Origin: G958296245 sp963664035
Lineage (GTDB): Bacteria > Chloroflexota > Dehalococcoidia > Lucifugimonadales > G958296245
Reading direction: 5' to 3'
NCBI GenBank assembly: GCA_963664035.2
Contig: OY760867.2
Span: forward strand, 1,116,001-1,180,000
Length of the DNA: 64,000 nt
The position numbers and the translations under genes are program-made. The notes beneath the pieces are model-generated. The model worked only from the letters and a program-made list of their open reading frames with translations, did not search any database and was not told the origin of the DNA. Below, in pieces: positions 16,902-25,382 of this stretch; within the stretch, counting starts at the first letter, position 1, and each line of letters opens with the position of its first letter.

Positions 16902-17114
16902 CTACCTGGCCCGCGGCGAGTGCATGGCGCCGCTGCCGATCGGCTCGTTCAGGTAAACGTCGCCGTTGCGTATCTTGATGTTGAACCCGCATGTAGGGTT
17001 GCTGCATACCCACGCCTTGTAGTGGATGGGCGCCCCCTGGCTGCCGAAGTCGGACAGGGGCAGCAGGTTTCCGGCCTTGCATCGCTGACATTCGGGCCAA
17101 GTATCGTTCCCCAC
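16902..17114 (-). CDS. Small zinc-ribbon protein
   Basis: A 70-residue protein starting at a GTG (17114) preceded by GAGGAG at a normal distance. A longer open frame upstream runs into repeat DNA and is rejected. Two Cys pairs, WPECQRCKAG and WVCSNPTCGFNI, make a four-Cys zinc ribbon with a hydrophobic core between them. No family is recognised. It could be a nucleic-acid or protein-binding accessory factor. It stands about 200 bases upstream of ftsY on the same strand. Confidence 0.65.
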   Translation of the reverse strand: MGNDTWPECQRCKAGNLLPLSDFGSQGAPIHYKAWVCSNPTCGFNIKIRNGDVYLNEPIGSGAMHSPRAR

Positions 17115-17201
17115 GTGTCGCTCCTCTCGTTCCGCCCTACTTGGATTATCGGCGCCAAGTATACCACCACCCCCAACACAGCCACAAGACGCCGGCCGCC
17201 G

Positions 17202-17323
17202 CCCAAATCCCCCACCTCCAGGTTCAGCGCCATGTCTATCGGCCATCACCACGTAGGGGCTGGTTTCAAACCAGCCCTCCCCTTGCCGTAGAGCGTCACC
17301 GCCATTTAATTGGGGGATTGGGG
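17202..17323. mobile_element. MITE-like element family 2, copy 2
   Basis: 122 bp starting CCCAAATCCCCCACCT and ending in the near-complement GGGGGATTGGGG. It is bounded by GCCG at 17198-17201 and 17324-17327, consistent with a 4-bp target duplication. It contains the GTAGGGGC TGGTTT/AAACCA hairpin. Copy 3 lies directly beside it. Confidence 0.75.
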
Positions 17324-17327
17324 GCCG

Positions 17328-17451
17328 ACCCAAATCCACCGCCTCCACGTTCAGCGCCATATCTATCGGTCGTCACCCCGTAGGGGCTGGTTTCAAACCA
17401 GCCCTTCCCTTGCCGTAGAGCGTCACCGCCATTTTAGGTGGGGGATTTTGG
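17328..17451. mobile_element. MITE-like element family 2, copy 3
   Basis: A second, diverged copy in the same orientation immediately after copy 2. It ends AGGTGGGGGATTTTGG and is bounded by GCCG (17324-17327 and 17452-17455). The pattern GCCG-copy-GCCG-copy-GCCG suggests tandem duplication or a second insertion into the first target duplication. The sequence divergence between copies argues they are old. Confidence 0.75.
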
Positions 17452-17630
17452 GCCGGCTGGCCCACTCCGTATGCGAAACTGGACGGAAGCTACGGCTCGC
17501 GTTGCAGGGAGCGGGCCCAGCCAAGGGGGACTAGGCTGAGACCGCTCCAACCGATGGCCCGGTCAGCCAGTCGCATGGGGGATGGCCGGGCCGGACCGGA
17601 GGGATGGACCGTTATCGAGCTTCCTGCTAG
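17452..17630. other. Intergenic spacer between repeat elements
   Basis: About 180 bases between two inserted repeat elements. No start with a plausible ribosome binding site and no recognisable protein is seen. Together with the elements at 17202-17451 and 17631-17757 it fills the gap between the zinc-ribbon gene and the DUF378 gene. Confidence 0.5.
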
Positions 17631-17757
17631 TGCTCCAACATTGTTGAAATGATGGCTAACCTTGAATCCCCTCCCCATTATGGGGGAGGGTTAGGGTGGG
17701 GGCACCGCTGCCCCGCGCAGTATTCTCTCCACCCTTCATTGCTAGGTTGTCGGTCCA
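17631..17757. mobile_element. MITE-like element family 3, copy Y (CTAG target)
   Basis: 127 bp flanked by CTAG (17627-17630 and 17758-17761), near-identical to 4562-4700. The right CTAG contains the stop codon of the DUF378 gene (minus strand), so the element sits directly at the 3' end of that gene while leaving its TAG intact. Confidence 0.7.
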
Positions 17758-17964
17758 CTAGCCGATCTGGCCGATCGCCGTCAGGGCAACTATGCCCGCA
17801 ACGGCTACGAGCACGTAGACGATCCGCGAGAGCGCATTTGCCTCGCCGAACTTCATCCCGCCGCACACGAAGGCCACGAGGTCGAACTTGAACAGGCCCA
17901 CCAGGCCCCAATTCAACGCCCCCACTGCCGCAAGAACTATGGCTATAATCTGGACTACTTCCAT
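17758..17964 (-). CDS. DUF378 family small membrane protein
   Basis: A 68-residue protein with two hydrophobic helices (IIAIVLAAVGALNWGLVGLF and a C-terminal LVAVAGIVALTAIG). The ALNWGLVGLF motif and total length match the DUF378/YuzA family, whose role is unknown. GAGGAGGG lies about 7 bases before the ATG, so translation should be strong. The stop codon is part of the CTAG target of a small inserted element. Confidence 0.85.
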   Translation of the reverse strand: MEVVQIIAIVLAAVGALNWGLVGLFKFDLVAFVCGGMKFGEANALSRIVYVLVAVAGIVALTAIGQIG

Positions 17965-18042
17965 TGCGAACCCTCCTCTGGAGTGTGTTGTAGCATAAGA
18001 ATAACATATATTGACCGATATGTCTACAATGTTCTACATAAC

Positions 18043-18749
18043 GAACTGTTCAGAGTACGGGAGGGCAGCCACAAGGGCTGCACCCTACGGGATGGAAGCT
18101 GTATCGTAGGGGCGTCCCTTGTGGGCGCCCTGGACCATGGAGGCTGTATCGTAGGGGCGTCCCTTGTGGGCGCCCTGGACCATGGAGGCTGTATCGTAGG
18201 GGCGTCCCTTGTGGGCGTCCTGGACCATGGAGGCTGTATCGTAGGGGCGTCCCTTGTGGGCGCCCTGGACCATGGAGGCTGTATCGTAGGGGCGTCCCTT
18301 GTGGGCGTCCTGGACCATGGAGGCTGTATCGTAGGGGCGTCCCTTGTGGGCGCCCTGGACCATGGAGGCTGTATCGTAGGGGCGTCCCTTGTGGGCGCCC
18401 TGGACCATGGAGGCTGTATCGTAGGGGCGTCCCTTGTGGGCGCCCTGGACCATGGAGGCTGTATCGTAGGGGCGTCCCTTGTGGGCGCCCTGGACCATGG
18501 AGGCTGTATCGTAGGGGCGTCCCTTGTGGGCGCCCTGGACCATGGAGGCTGTATCGTAGGGGCGTCCCTTGTGGGCGCCCTGGACCATGGAGGCTGTATC
18601 GTAGGGGCGTCCCTTGTGGGCGCCCTGGACCATGGAGGCTGTATCGTAGGGGCGTCCCTTGTGGGCGCCCTGGACCATGGAGGCTGTATCGTAGGGGCGT
18701 CCCTTGTGGGCGCCCTGGACCGAGGAACGCACCAACTCTGAACAGTTAC
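18043..18749. mobile_element. MITE-like element family 1, copy B, internally expanded to 707 bp
   Basis: It has the same ends as copy A (GAACTGTTCAGAGT ... ACTCTGAACAGTTAC; one T lost on the left). It is flanked by exact direct repeats of TACATAAC (18035-18042 and 18750-18757), a clear 8-bp target duplication. It equals copy A plus 13 extra 45-bp units minus one base. It ends 33 bases before the B12-binding/XRE regulator gene. Confidence 0.85.
18098..18727. repeat. Tandem array of fourteen 45-bp units
   Basis: Fourteen head-to-tail units, each beginning GCTGTATCGTAGGGGCGTCC, at exact 45-base spacing (first at 18098, last at 18683). The third and fifth units carry the same C-to-T change (GTCC for GCCC); the others are essentially identical. 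Because 45 is a multiple of three, both strands stay open (252 and 224 codons). The resulting peptides are pure 15-residue repeats with no start signal and are not called as genes. Confidence 0.95.
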
Positions 18750-18782
18750 TACATAACATGACTACCGCGGGGTTGGACCCAG

Positions 18783-19682
18783 ATGGATGGTAACAACCAC
18801 TTGTCCGAAGCCAGGCAGAGGTACGGCGAGGCCCTCGCCCTCGGCCAACCCGCCCTCGCGCACTCGGTGATCGAAGGGGCGCTGGGCCGCGGGGCCAGCC
18901 GCGCGGAGATATATATCGAGGTGCTGGCGCCGGCGCAGGTCAGGCTCGGCGAGCGATGGAGCAGCGGCGCCATCAACGTCGCCCAGGAGCACCTGGCGAC
19001 GACGATCACGATGGGGGTCATGGACTTCCTGAGGCGTGGTATGGCGCCCCGCGCCGGTCTCGGATTGAAGGCCGTGGTGACGCCCGTAGAAGGGGACCAG
19101 CACGTCATCGGCGCGAGGTTCGTAGCCGACTTCCTCGCGATGGACGGCTGGGAGGTCGATTTCCTGGGAAACGGGACGCCCGCCAAGGACCTTGCGGAGT
19201 TCGTCCGGCACAGGAACGTCGACCTCGTGGCGCTATCCTCAACCCTGCCTGAGCTCCTCCCGAACGCCAGGGCTGCCGCGGAGGCGGTCCGCGGCCTTGG
19301 CGAGCCCTGCCCGAAGATACTGCTGGGCGGAAGGTCCCTCGACGGGACGAGCCCCGACCCGGATGCCCTGGGGTGCGACGCCATCGCCAACACCGTCCTG
19401 GACGCCGTGCGAGAGGCTCGCCGCCTCGTTGGCCTGGCGGACGAAAGAGTGACGCTTGGACAGCAACTGTCCTTCTTGGGTCGGCGCGTCAACGCCATGC
19501 GGAAGGCCCGGAGGATGACCCAGCAAGAATTGGGGGACCTGTCCGGTCTGGACCGTACGTACATCAGCATGGTGGAGCATGGCAGGCAGAACCTGACCAT
19601 CGGCGCGGTGCTGAAGATCGCGCATGCTCTCGACGTATCGATGAGCGACCTCTTGGATCCCTCGTCGATGCAGGACAGGTAG
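18783..19682 (+). CDS. B12-binding domain/XRE-family transcriptional regulator
   Basis: A 299-residue regulator. Residues about 5-90 form the helical B12-cap domain with the W-x9-EH motif (W59, E69, H70) known from the light sensor CarH. Residues 95-215 form the Rossmann B12-binding domain with EGDQHVIG, where H107 is the expected lower axial ligand. Residues about 230-290 are a Cro/C1-type HTH (MRKARRMTQQELGDLSGLDR). CarH itself has an N-terminal MerR HTH, so domain order and HTH class differ here. The CarH His after the Trp is Ser60. It probably senses cobalamin, perhaps light. Targets are unknown; an MFS exporter gene is convergent. Confidence 0.85.
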   Translation: MDGNNHLSEARQRYGEALALGQPALAHSVIEGALGRGASRAEIYIEVLAPAQVRLGERWSSGAINVAQEHLATTITMGVMDFLRRGMAPRAGLGLKAVVTPVEGDQHVIGARFVADFLAMDGWEVDFLGNGTPAKDLAEFVRHRNVDLVALSSTLPELLPNARAAAEAVRGLGEPCPKILLGGRSLDGTSPDPDALGCDAIANTVLDAVREARRLVGLADERVTLGQQLSFLGRRVNAMRKARRMTQQELGDLSGLDRTYISMVEHGRQNLTIGAVLKIAHALDVSMSDLLDPSSMQDR

Positions 19683-19683
19683 G

Positions 19684-19857
19684 CCGGAGACCAGGGACTC
19701 CGGCAGGCCCTTCAGCGGCAGCCACGTCAACCGGATGCTGGTCTCGCTGGCCGAGGCCGGCCTCGTCTACAAGAACCGGTGGGGCAGGTACTCGCTGGCC
19801 GTCCCGTTGCTCGACGACTTCATCCTCAGGCAGATTGCCGAGGGGGCCGGCTCATAG
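19684..19857 (+). pseudogene. Remnant of a winged-helix C-terminal domain
   Basis: Directly after the B12/XRE regulator, another frame reads TRDSGRPFSGSHVNRMLVSL and then EAGLVYKNRWGRYSLAVPLL up to a TAG at 19857, with no start codon of its own. It resembles the C-terminal winged helix of AAA-type ATP-binding proteins (a '...GLVYKNRxGxYSLAVPLL' pattern). The upstream part of such a gene is absent. A decayed or truncated gene is the simplest reading; the family assignment is tentative. Confidence 0.4.
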
Positions 19858-19877
19858 CGGCGAGACCCCGTTCGGCG

Positions 19878-21089
19878 CTACTCCTGCCGCGGCCGGGAGC
19901 GCGCCAGGGTCGGCGCCAGGCGGACCGCGTTGGCGAAGACCACCATGCCGCCGACCGCTATCGCCACGGGGGCGCCGAAGCGGCGGGCGACGGTGCCGGT
20001 ATAGAAGCCGGAGAACGCCGTGACTCCCCAGGTCAGCGCCTGGAAGCTGATTATCCGGCCCCGCATCCGGTCCGGCACCGAGGACTGCACCATCGTGTGC
20101 AGGTTGGCCTCGTACAGGGACTCCACGGCGTACGCAATTCCTATCAACGCCAGCGAGAGCGGGAACGAGCGCGACGTGGCAAACAGGACCAGCAGCAGCC
20201 CGTATCCCCCATAGCCTATGACGGCCGCGCGGCTCTTGTGCCTCAGGTCCCCGATCGTGGACAGGCCCAGGTTGCCCATCATGAATCCCGCGTGGCCGAC
20301 CGCCATGAGGTAGCCAAGCCCCTGGGCGCCGACCCCCAGCACGTCCCTCGCCATTACCGGCAGCATCGTTATGTGCGACCACCCGAACGCCTCGCCGACG
20401 AGCTGCATCGCCAGCAGCATGCGGATCCACGGGGTACTGAAGATGTGGGACGCCCCCTCCCGTATGGCCCGCCACGGCGATAACCTTGGAGCGTCTGCCT
20501 CGTCGCTCCCATCGGCGCGAGGCGCCTTGAGCCTGAGCATGACCAGCATCGCCAGCAGGTGGAACATCGCCATGACTACGTAGACCCAGCCGATCTCCCA
20601 GCGCTCGACGATGGCCCCGGTCGCCAGCGGGGCCACGATGCCCGCCGCGCCGAACGCCGCGAAGTTCGCCGCCGTTGCGCTGAGCAGTCTCCCACGCCCC
20701 ACCACGTCGATGTTGAGGGCGAACACCGAGGGTATGCGTATCGCTTCGGCAAGCCCTGTGACGAGGGACGCGGTGAGCAGGTGCCACAGCGCGATCTGGT
20801 CGGAGAATACCAGCAGGGCGAGTACCACCGAGCGCGCCACCATCACCGCTTCCGCCCCGGCCACGGCGACGTTGCGGGGGAACCGGTCCGCCACCAGGCC
20901 GCCAACCATGCTGAAGGACATGAGCCCGATCCCCACCGCCCCGGCGGAAGCGCCCACCCAGAACGCCGAGTCGGTGACGGCCAACGTCAGCCAGCCCTGG
21001 ATCATGCCATGCATCACGTAGGCGATGATGGCCAGCACCCCGCCAGCCCAGAGCAGCCTGAACCGGCCGTCCGTCAGCAGCAGCAGCAT
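19878..21089 (-). CDS. MFS transporter (EntS/MFS_3-like)
   Basis: A 403-residue 12-helix transporter. It contains the MFS loop 2-3 signature as GGLVADRFPRNVAVAGAE, a long central cytoplasmic loop (ADGSDEADAPRLSPWRAIRE) and a second-half RMRGRIISFQALTWG segment as in MFS_3 exporters related to EntS and macrolide pumps. The substrate cannot be told. It is transcribed towards the B12/XRE regulator; the two genes are convergent and separated by the winged-helix remnant. Confidence 0.88.
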   Translation of the reverse strand: MLLLLTDGRFRLLWAGGVLAIIAYVMHGMIQGWLTLAVTDSAFWVGASAGAVGIGLMSFSMVGGLVADRFPRNVAVAGAEAVMVARSVVLALLVFSDQIALWHLLTASLVTGLAEAIRIPSVFALNIDVVGRGRLLSATAANFAAFGAAGIVAPLATGAIVERWEIGWVYVVMAMFHLLAMLVMLRLKAPRADGSDEADAPRLSPWRAIREGASHIFSTPWIRMLLAMQLVGEAFGWSHITMLPVMARDVLGVGAQGLGYLMAVGHAGFMMGNLGLSTIGDLRHKSRAAVIGYGGYGLLLVLFATSRSFPLSLALIGIAYAVESLYEANLHTMVQSSVPDRMRGRIISFQALTWGVTAFSGFYTGTVARRFGAPVAIAVGGMVVFANAVRLAPTLARSRPRQE

Positions 21090-21260
21090 CGTACCCTTGT
21101 GTCTCTCGCTATCGCTGGCCCGATATTGCCCCGCGCCTGCCTGGAGGCCGGGGGACGCACACTCGCCGCACTCCGGCTGGCTTCTTGCTCATTGGACGGA
21201 AAGGGGAGGCAGGCCGCGGCGCGGCCCGCCTCCCCGGATAATCTGGTCTCCTGGCCCTAC

Positions 21261-22301
21261 CTACGCCGCGGCCTGCTCGCGCATGATCTCCCCCATGGCG
21301 TCCAGGGCGTGGTCGATGTCCTCCGACGTTATCCCGTAGTGTGTCACCCAGCGCCACACGTCGCGCTCGGCGGACACGTGTACGCCGCGCTCCTCCAGCC
21401 GCCGCCCGATCTCCATCGGGTCGCCCGACGTGATCTCGAAGAAGACGAGGTTCGTCGGCAGGCTGTCCGGGTCTATCTCGATCCCCGGCATCTCGCTCAG
21501 CCCCAGCGCCAGCTTGCGGGCGTTGGCGTGGTCCTCGGCGAGCCGCTCTATCATCGACTCCAGCGCCACGATGCCCGGCGCGGCTATGATCCCCGCCTGC
21601 CGCATCCCGGCGCCGAGCATCTTCCGCAGCCGCCGCGCCCGCTCTATCGTCTCGTTGTCTCCGCACAGCACCGAGCCGACCGGACACGCCAGCCCCTTGG
21701 ACAGGCAGAACGTCACTGTGTCGGCGTCGGCGACAAGCTCGGCGGCCGGCGCCTCCAGGCAGACGGCCGCGTTGAACAGCCGCGCGCCGTCCACGTGAAC
21801 CTTGAGGCCGTGCTCCCTAGCAAGGCTCCCGACCTCGCCCATGTACTCCGGCGTCAGGGGAGCGCCGCCACTGGAGTTCGCCGTATTCTCCAGCGCTATC
21901 AGCCTGGTCGGCGGGTAGTGCGAGTCGTCGGGGTGGATCGACGACTCTATCTCGTCGAGGTCCAGGCGGCCCGCGTCGTCGTTCGCCAACACCTGCATGA
22001 CCGCCCCGCCCAGCACCGACACGCCTCCGCCCTCAGCCCGGTAGATGTGGGACTTGTTGCCGAGTATCACCTCTTCGCCGCGCTGGCACTGGGCCAGCAC
22101 GCCGATCAGGTTCCCCATCGTGCCGCTGGCCACCAGCACCGCGGCCTCTTTGCCGAGCATCTCGGCCGACATCGCCTCGAGCCGGTTGACGGTCGGGTCC
22201 TCCCCGCTTACGTCGTCACCGAGCTCCGCCTCCGCCATCGCGCGGCGCATCTCGGGCGTCGGTAGTGTCTTGGTGTCGCTGCGGAAGTCGATCTCGCGCA
22301 T
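21261..22301 (-). CDS. ltaE: Low-specificity L-threonine aldolase
   Basis: A 346-residue PLP enzyme of the beta-eliminating lyase family that cleaves L-threonine/allo-threonine to glycine and acetaldehyde. It shows the N-terminal DFRSDTKTLPTPEMRRAM, the GDDVSGEDPTVNRLE motif, ASGTMGNLIG, VHVDGARLFNA (the PLP-binding Asp) and FCLSKGLACPVGSVLCG with the Schiff-base Lys. The length is normal. The ATG at 22301 has CAGGAG upstream. It is divergent from fumC. Confidence 0.92.
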   Translation of the reverse strand: MREIDFRSDTKTLPTPEMRRAMAEAELGDDVSGEDPTVNRLEAMSAEMLGKEAAVLVASGTMGNLIGVLAQCQRGEEVILGNKSHIYRAEGGGVSVLGGAVMQVLANDDAGRLDLDEIESSIHPDDSHYPPTRLIALENTANSSGGAPLTPEYMGEVGSLAREHGLKVHVDGARLFNAAVCLEAPAAELVADADTVTFCLSKGLACPVGSVLCGDNETIERARRLRKMLGAGMRQAGIIAAPGIVALESMIERLAEDHANARKLALGLSEMPGIEIDPDSLPTNLVFFEITSGDPMEIGRRLEERGVHVSAERDVWRWVTHYGITSEDIDHALDAMGEIMREQAAA

Positions 22302-22467
22302 CTGGCAACTCCTGCCGGGCCGGAGTCTCTCTCCGGCACAGCAGCGATTCTAGCAATTCAAGGTTGTCAAATGCTACGCCCTCGCCTACCATTCGCCGCA
22401 ACTTGGCCCATAGGCTAGGCCGCGGATGGAGAGTGGGCGAAGAGCTACCCCCAGGAGGAGTACAGGC

Positions 22468-23889
22468 ATGGCAGAAGACGTTAGGGTCAGGATGGAGAGC
22501 GACTCGATGGGGGCGCTGGAGGTCCCGGCGGATGCCTACTACGGGGCGCAGACGACGCGGGCGCTCCTCAACTTTCCCATCAGCGGCCTCCGCTTCCCAA
22601 GGTCGTTCATCAGGGCGATGGGGCTGATAAAGGGCGCGGCCGCCGAGGTCAACAGGGATCTCGACCTGCTGGACGGCGGCCTAGCGGACGCCATATCCCA
22701 GGCGGCCAGGGAGGTCGCGGACGGACGGTTCGACGACGAGTTCGTGGTGGACATCTTCCAGACAGGCTCCGGCACCTCCACCAACATGAACGCCAACGAG
22801 GTCATCTCCAACCGCGCCATCGAGATACTGGGCGGCGAGCGCGGCTCCCGCGACCCCGTCCACCCCAACGACCACGTCAACATCGGCCAGTCGTCCAACG
22901 ACGTCATACCCACCGCCATCCACGTCGCCGCCCTGGAGGGCGTAGAGTCCAGCCTCGTCCCCGCGCTGGAGCGCCTGCGGGCGTCCCTGGAAAGCAAGGC
23001 GGAAGAGTTCATGCCCATCGTCAAGACGGGGCGCACCCACCTACAGGACGCCACGCCCATCCGCCTCGGGCAGGAGTTCCTGGGCCACGCCGGCCAGGTC
23101 GAGCGCGGCGTGGACCGCCTGCGCAGCGCCGCCGAGCGCCTGTCCGAGGTGGCCCTCGGCGGCACCGCCGTCGGCACGGGCGTGAACACCCACCCCGACT
23201 TCGCCGCCAGGGTATGCGAAAGGCTGACCGGCGAGATCGGGACGCCCGTGCGCGAGACAGGCAACCACTTCCAGGCGCAGAGCGCGCTCGACGCCATCGT
23301 CGAGGCGAGCGGCGCGCTGAAGACGCTGGCCGTCAGTCTTACGAAAATAGCCAACGACATACGCTGGCTGGGCTCCGGGCCGAGGGCCGGCCTGGGCGAA
23401 ATCGAGCTCCCGGCCGTACAGCCCGGAAGCTCGATAATGCCGGGCAAGGTGAACCCCGTCATACCGGAGTCGGTGTGCCAGGTCGCCGCGCAGGTGATCG
23501 GCAACGACGCGGCCATTACCATCGCCGGCCAGTCCGGCAACTTCGAGATCAACGTCATGATGCCCGTCGCCGCCCACAACCTGCTCGAATCGATCGAGAT
23601 ACTGGCCGCGTCGTCGCGCAACCTCGCCGACCAGTGCGTCGACGGCCTCACCGCAACCGCCGCCGGCCCGGAGATGGTCCACCGCGGGCTCGCCATAGTC
23701 ACGACCCTCGTCCCCCACGTCGGCTACGACGCTTCGGCGGCCATCGCCAAGGAGGCCGAGGCCACCGGCCAGACCGTCAAGGAGGTCGCCCTCGTCCGCA
23801 CCGGGCTGTCAGAGGCGGAGCTGGACGAGATACTGGACCCGGAGACGATGACCGACCCAAGACTCGCCCCCAAGGTCTCCCTCGGCTAG
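22468..23889 (+). CDS. fumC: Class II fumarate hydratase
   Basis: A 473-residue enzyme of the TCA cycle (fumarate to malate). The fumarase/aspartase signature GSSIMPGKVNPVIPE, TSTNMNANEV, the GRTHLQDATPIRLGQE segment and HPNDHVNIGQSSND are all present. The PGKVNP form and GNDAAITIAGQSGNFEINV favour fumarase over aspartase (which has PAKVNP). The start at 22468 is chosen because CAGGAGGAG precedes it; an upstream GTG would only add 14 residues. A family 1 MITE lies 51 bases after the stop. Confidence 0.92.
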   Translation: MAEDVRVRMESDSMGALEVPADAYYGAQTTRALLNFPISGLRFPRSFIRAMGLIKGAAAEVNRDLDLLDGGLADAISQAAREVADGRFDDEFVVDIFQTGSGTSTNMNANEVISNRAIEILGGERGSRDPVHPNDHVNIGQSSNDVIPTAIHVAALEGVESSLVPALERLRASLESKAEEFMPIVKTGRTHLQDATPIRLGQEFLGHAGQVERGVDRLRSAAERLSEVALGGTAVGTGVNTHPDFAARVCERLTGEIGTPVRETGNHFQAQSALDAIVEASGALKTLAVSLTKIANDIRWLGSGPRAGLGEIELPAVQPGSSIMPGKVNPVIPESVCQVAAQVIGNDAAITIAGQSGNFEINVMMPVAAHNLLESIEILAASSRNLADQCVDGLTATAAGPEMVHRGLAIVTTLVPHVGYDASAAIAKEAEATGQTVKEVALVRTGLSEAELDEILDPETMTDPRLAPKVSLG

Positions 23890-23940
23890 AACACCCGCGG
23901 ACGGGGCATCGTGCTGACGAGGCGCGCTACATCATTGAGG

Positions 23941-24054
23941 GTAACTGTTCAGAGTATGGGAGGGCAGCCACAAGGGCTGCACCCTACGGGATGGAAGCTG
24001 TATCGTAGGGGCGTCCCTTGTGGGCGCCCTGGACGAGGAACGCACCAACTCTGA
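23941..24054. mobile_element. MITE-like element family 1, copy C (right end truncated)
   Basis: It begins with GTAACTGTTCAGAGT and has one internal 45-bp-type unit, but the right inverted repeat stops after AACTCTGA and runs into the 3' end of the CCA transferase gene (stop at 24060). No target duplication is detectable, in keeping with loss of the right end. Confidence 0.7.
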
Positions 24055-24059
24055 GCCCC

Positions 24060-25298
24060 TCAAGCTCTGAAGCCGGCCGCGCTACGGCGCACGTAACGCT
24101 CCTCGTCCTCGGCGGTGGCGAGCAGGCCGTCCAGACGCGCCTTGCGAAGCTGGCCAAGCATCTCTCCCACCTGCGGCCCCTCAGTCACTCCAAGCGCGAT
24201 GAGGTCGCCGCCGCGGAGCGCCGGCCTGACGTGCCGCAGTTCCGTCAGGTAGCGGCGCATCCGGTCCGCGGCTAAGCCGCCGCCCAGGGCGAGCGTGTAC
24301 GCCTCGACAGCGGCTTCGTCGAGCGGTTCCAGGATGTCCACGATGCGGCTCGGCGGCATCGGCTCGCGCCCCAGGTCGCCGCACGCGGCCCTGGCGCGCG
24401 ACACGCCGCGGACGGCCTCGGCGCGCCTGCCGGACAGGTTGAGACGCCGGCATAGACTTGGGATGTCGGACGCCCGGTATGCCAGCAACGCCAGGATCAC
24501 CAGTCCCCGCGGCGACAACGTGTCGAAGGCCGGGTCCGACAGCGCGGAGGCGGCCGGCTCGGCCAGCGCCAGATCGGGGTGGACCGCCCTGAGTATGCCA
24601 AGCTCATGCGCCATTAGCAGCGACCGCCCAGCATCGGGCTCCGTGAAGCAGCGCTCCAGCTCGTTCCGCACCCGGTCGCCGCTGATCGTGTCCAGGTAGG
24701 GCAGGCCGGCTTGGAGCAGGTCCGCCGTCTCGGCCTCCAGCCGGAACCCGAGGCGCGCCGCGTACCGTGCGGCTCTGAGGATGCGCGTCGCGTCGTCGAC
24801 GAAGCTGCCGGGGTGCAGCGCGCGGACCAGCCCCTCGCCCAGGTCCGCGCGCCCTCCGAAAGGGTCGATGACCTCCCCGAACCGGTCGCCCAGCGACACG
24901 GCCATCGCGTTGATCGAGAAGTCCCGTCGCGCGAGGTCGTCCTCGATCCCTCCCGGCGTGACCTCAGGCAATGCGCCGGGCCGGGCGTACGTCTCCGTAC
25001 GCGCCAACGCGAGGTCGACTACAACCCCGCCAACGTCGAGCTTCACCGTCCCGAACTGCGACCGCGCCAGCACGCGGCCGTCCACCCTCTCGGCAAGGCC
25101 GGCCACCGCCTCCGGGCCGTCCCCGACCACCGCCAGGTCCAGGTCCAACACCGGCATGGCCAGCAACATGTCCCGCACCGTGCCCCCGACCAAGTACAGC
25201 GGGAGCCTCAACCGCGCCGCCGCCACCGCCAGGGCGCGAACGGCGCCCAGCTTCTCGGCAGACAGCCGCGACTCCAGCAACTCACCCACGTTCGACAT
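24060..25298 (-). CDS. CCA tRNA nucleotidyltransferase / poly(A) polymerase family protein
   Basis: A 412-residue class II nucleotidyltransferase. The head domain shows LYLVGGTVRDMLL, the metal-binding DLDLAVVGD pair and the FGTVKLDVGG strand. RRDFSINAMAVSL and the TRILRAARYAARLGF motif (R-rich helix) follow. The C-terminal half is helical. This fits a CCA-adding enzyme, although poly(A) polymerases and separate A- or CC-adding enzymes share the fold. No HD domain is recognised. It starts at the ATG at 25298 behind a -10-like TACCCT, so the mRNA may be leaderless. Confidence 0.88.
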   Translation of the reverse strand: MSNVGELLESRLSAEKLGAVRALAVAAARLRLPLYLVGGTVRDMLLAMPVLDLDLAVVGDGPEAVAGLAERVDGRVLARSQFGTVKLDVGGVVVDLALARTETYARPGALPEVTPGGIEDDLARRDFSINAMAVSLGDRFGEVIDPFGGRADLGEGLVRALHPGSFVDDATRILRAARYAARLGFRLEAETADLLQAGLPYLDTISGDRVRNELERCFTEPDAGRSLLMAHELGILRAVHPDLALAEPAASALSDPAFDTLSPRGLVILALLAYRASDIPSLCRRLNLSGRRAEAVRGVSRARAACGDLGREPMPPSRIVDILEPLDEAAVEAYTLALGGGLAADRMRRYLTELRHVRPALRGGDLIALGVTEGPQVGEMLGQLRKARLDGLLATAEDEERYVRRSAAGFRA

Positions 25299-25304
25299 GG
25301 GTCA

Positions 25305-25333
25305 AGGGTACGACCTAGGAGGCGGCGGGTAAA
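25305..25333 (-). promoter_or_regulatory. Possible leaderless promoter of the CCA transferase gene
   Basis: On the minus strand TTTACC (25333-25328) and TACCCT (25310-25305) are 17 bases apart. The start codon lies 6 bases after the -10 element, so transcription would begin at or next to the ATG. Confidence 0.4.
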
Positions 25334-25376
25334 GAGTCGGGATCTGATGGGGACTGGGACAGTACCGGCGTTAATG

Positions 25377-25382
25377 TATAAT
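25377..25382 (+). promoter_or_regulatory. TATAAT -10 element upstream of the methyltransferase gene
   Basis: A perfect TATAAT about 49 bases before the GTG start at 25431. No good -35 hexamer is seen at 17 bases. Confidence 0.4.

Noticed and set aside
18098..18727. CRISPR array
   Set aside because: Repeats are directly joined with no spacers between them, and no cas genes are in the window.
17983..18759. Long open frames of 252 (plus) and 224 (minus) codons made of 15-residue repeats
   Set aside because: They are by-products of the 45-bp tandem array, whose length is a multiple of three. No ribosome binding site, and open on both strands at once.
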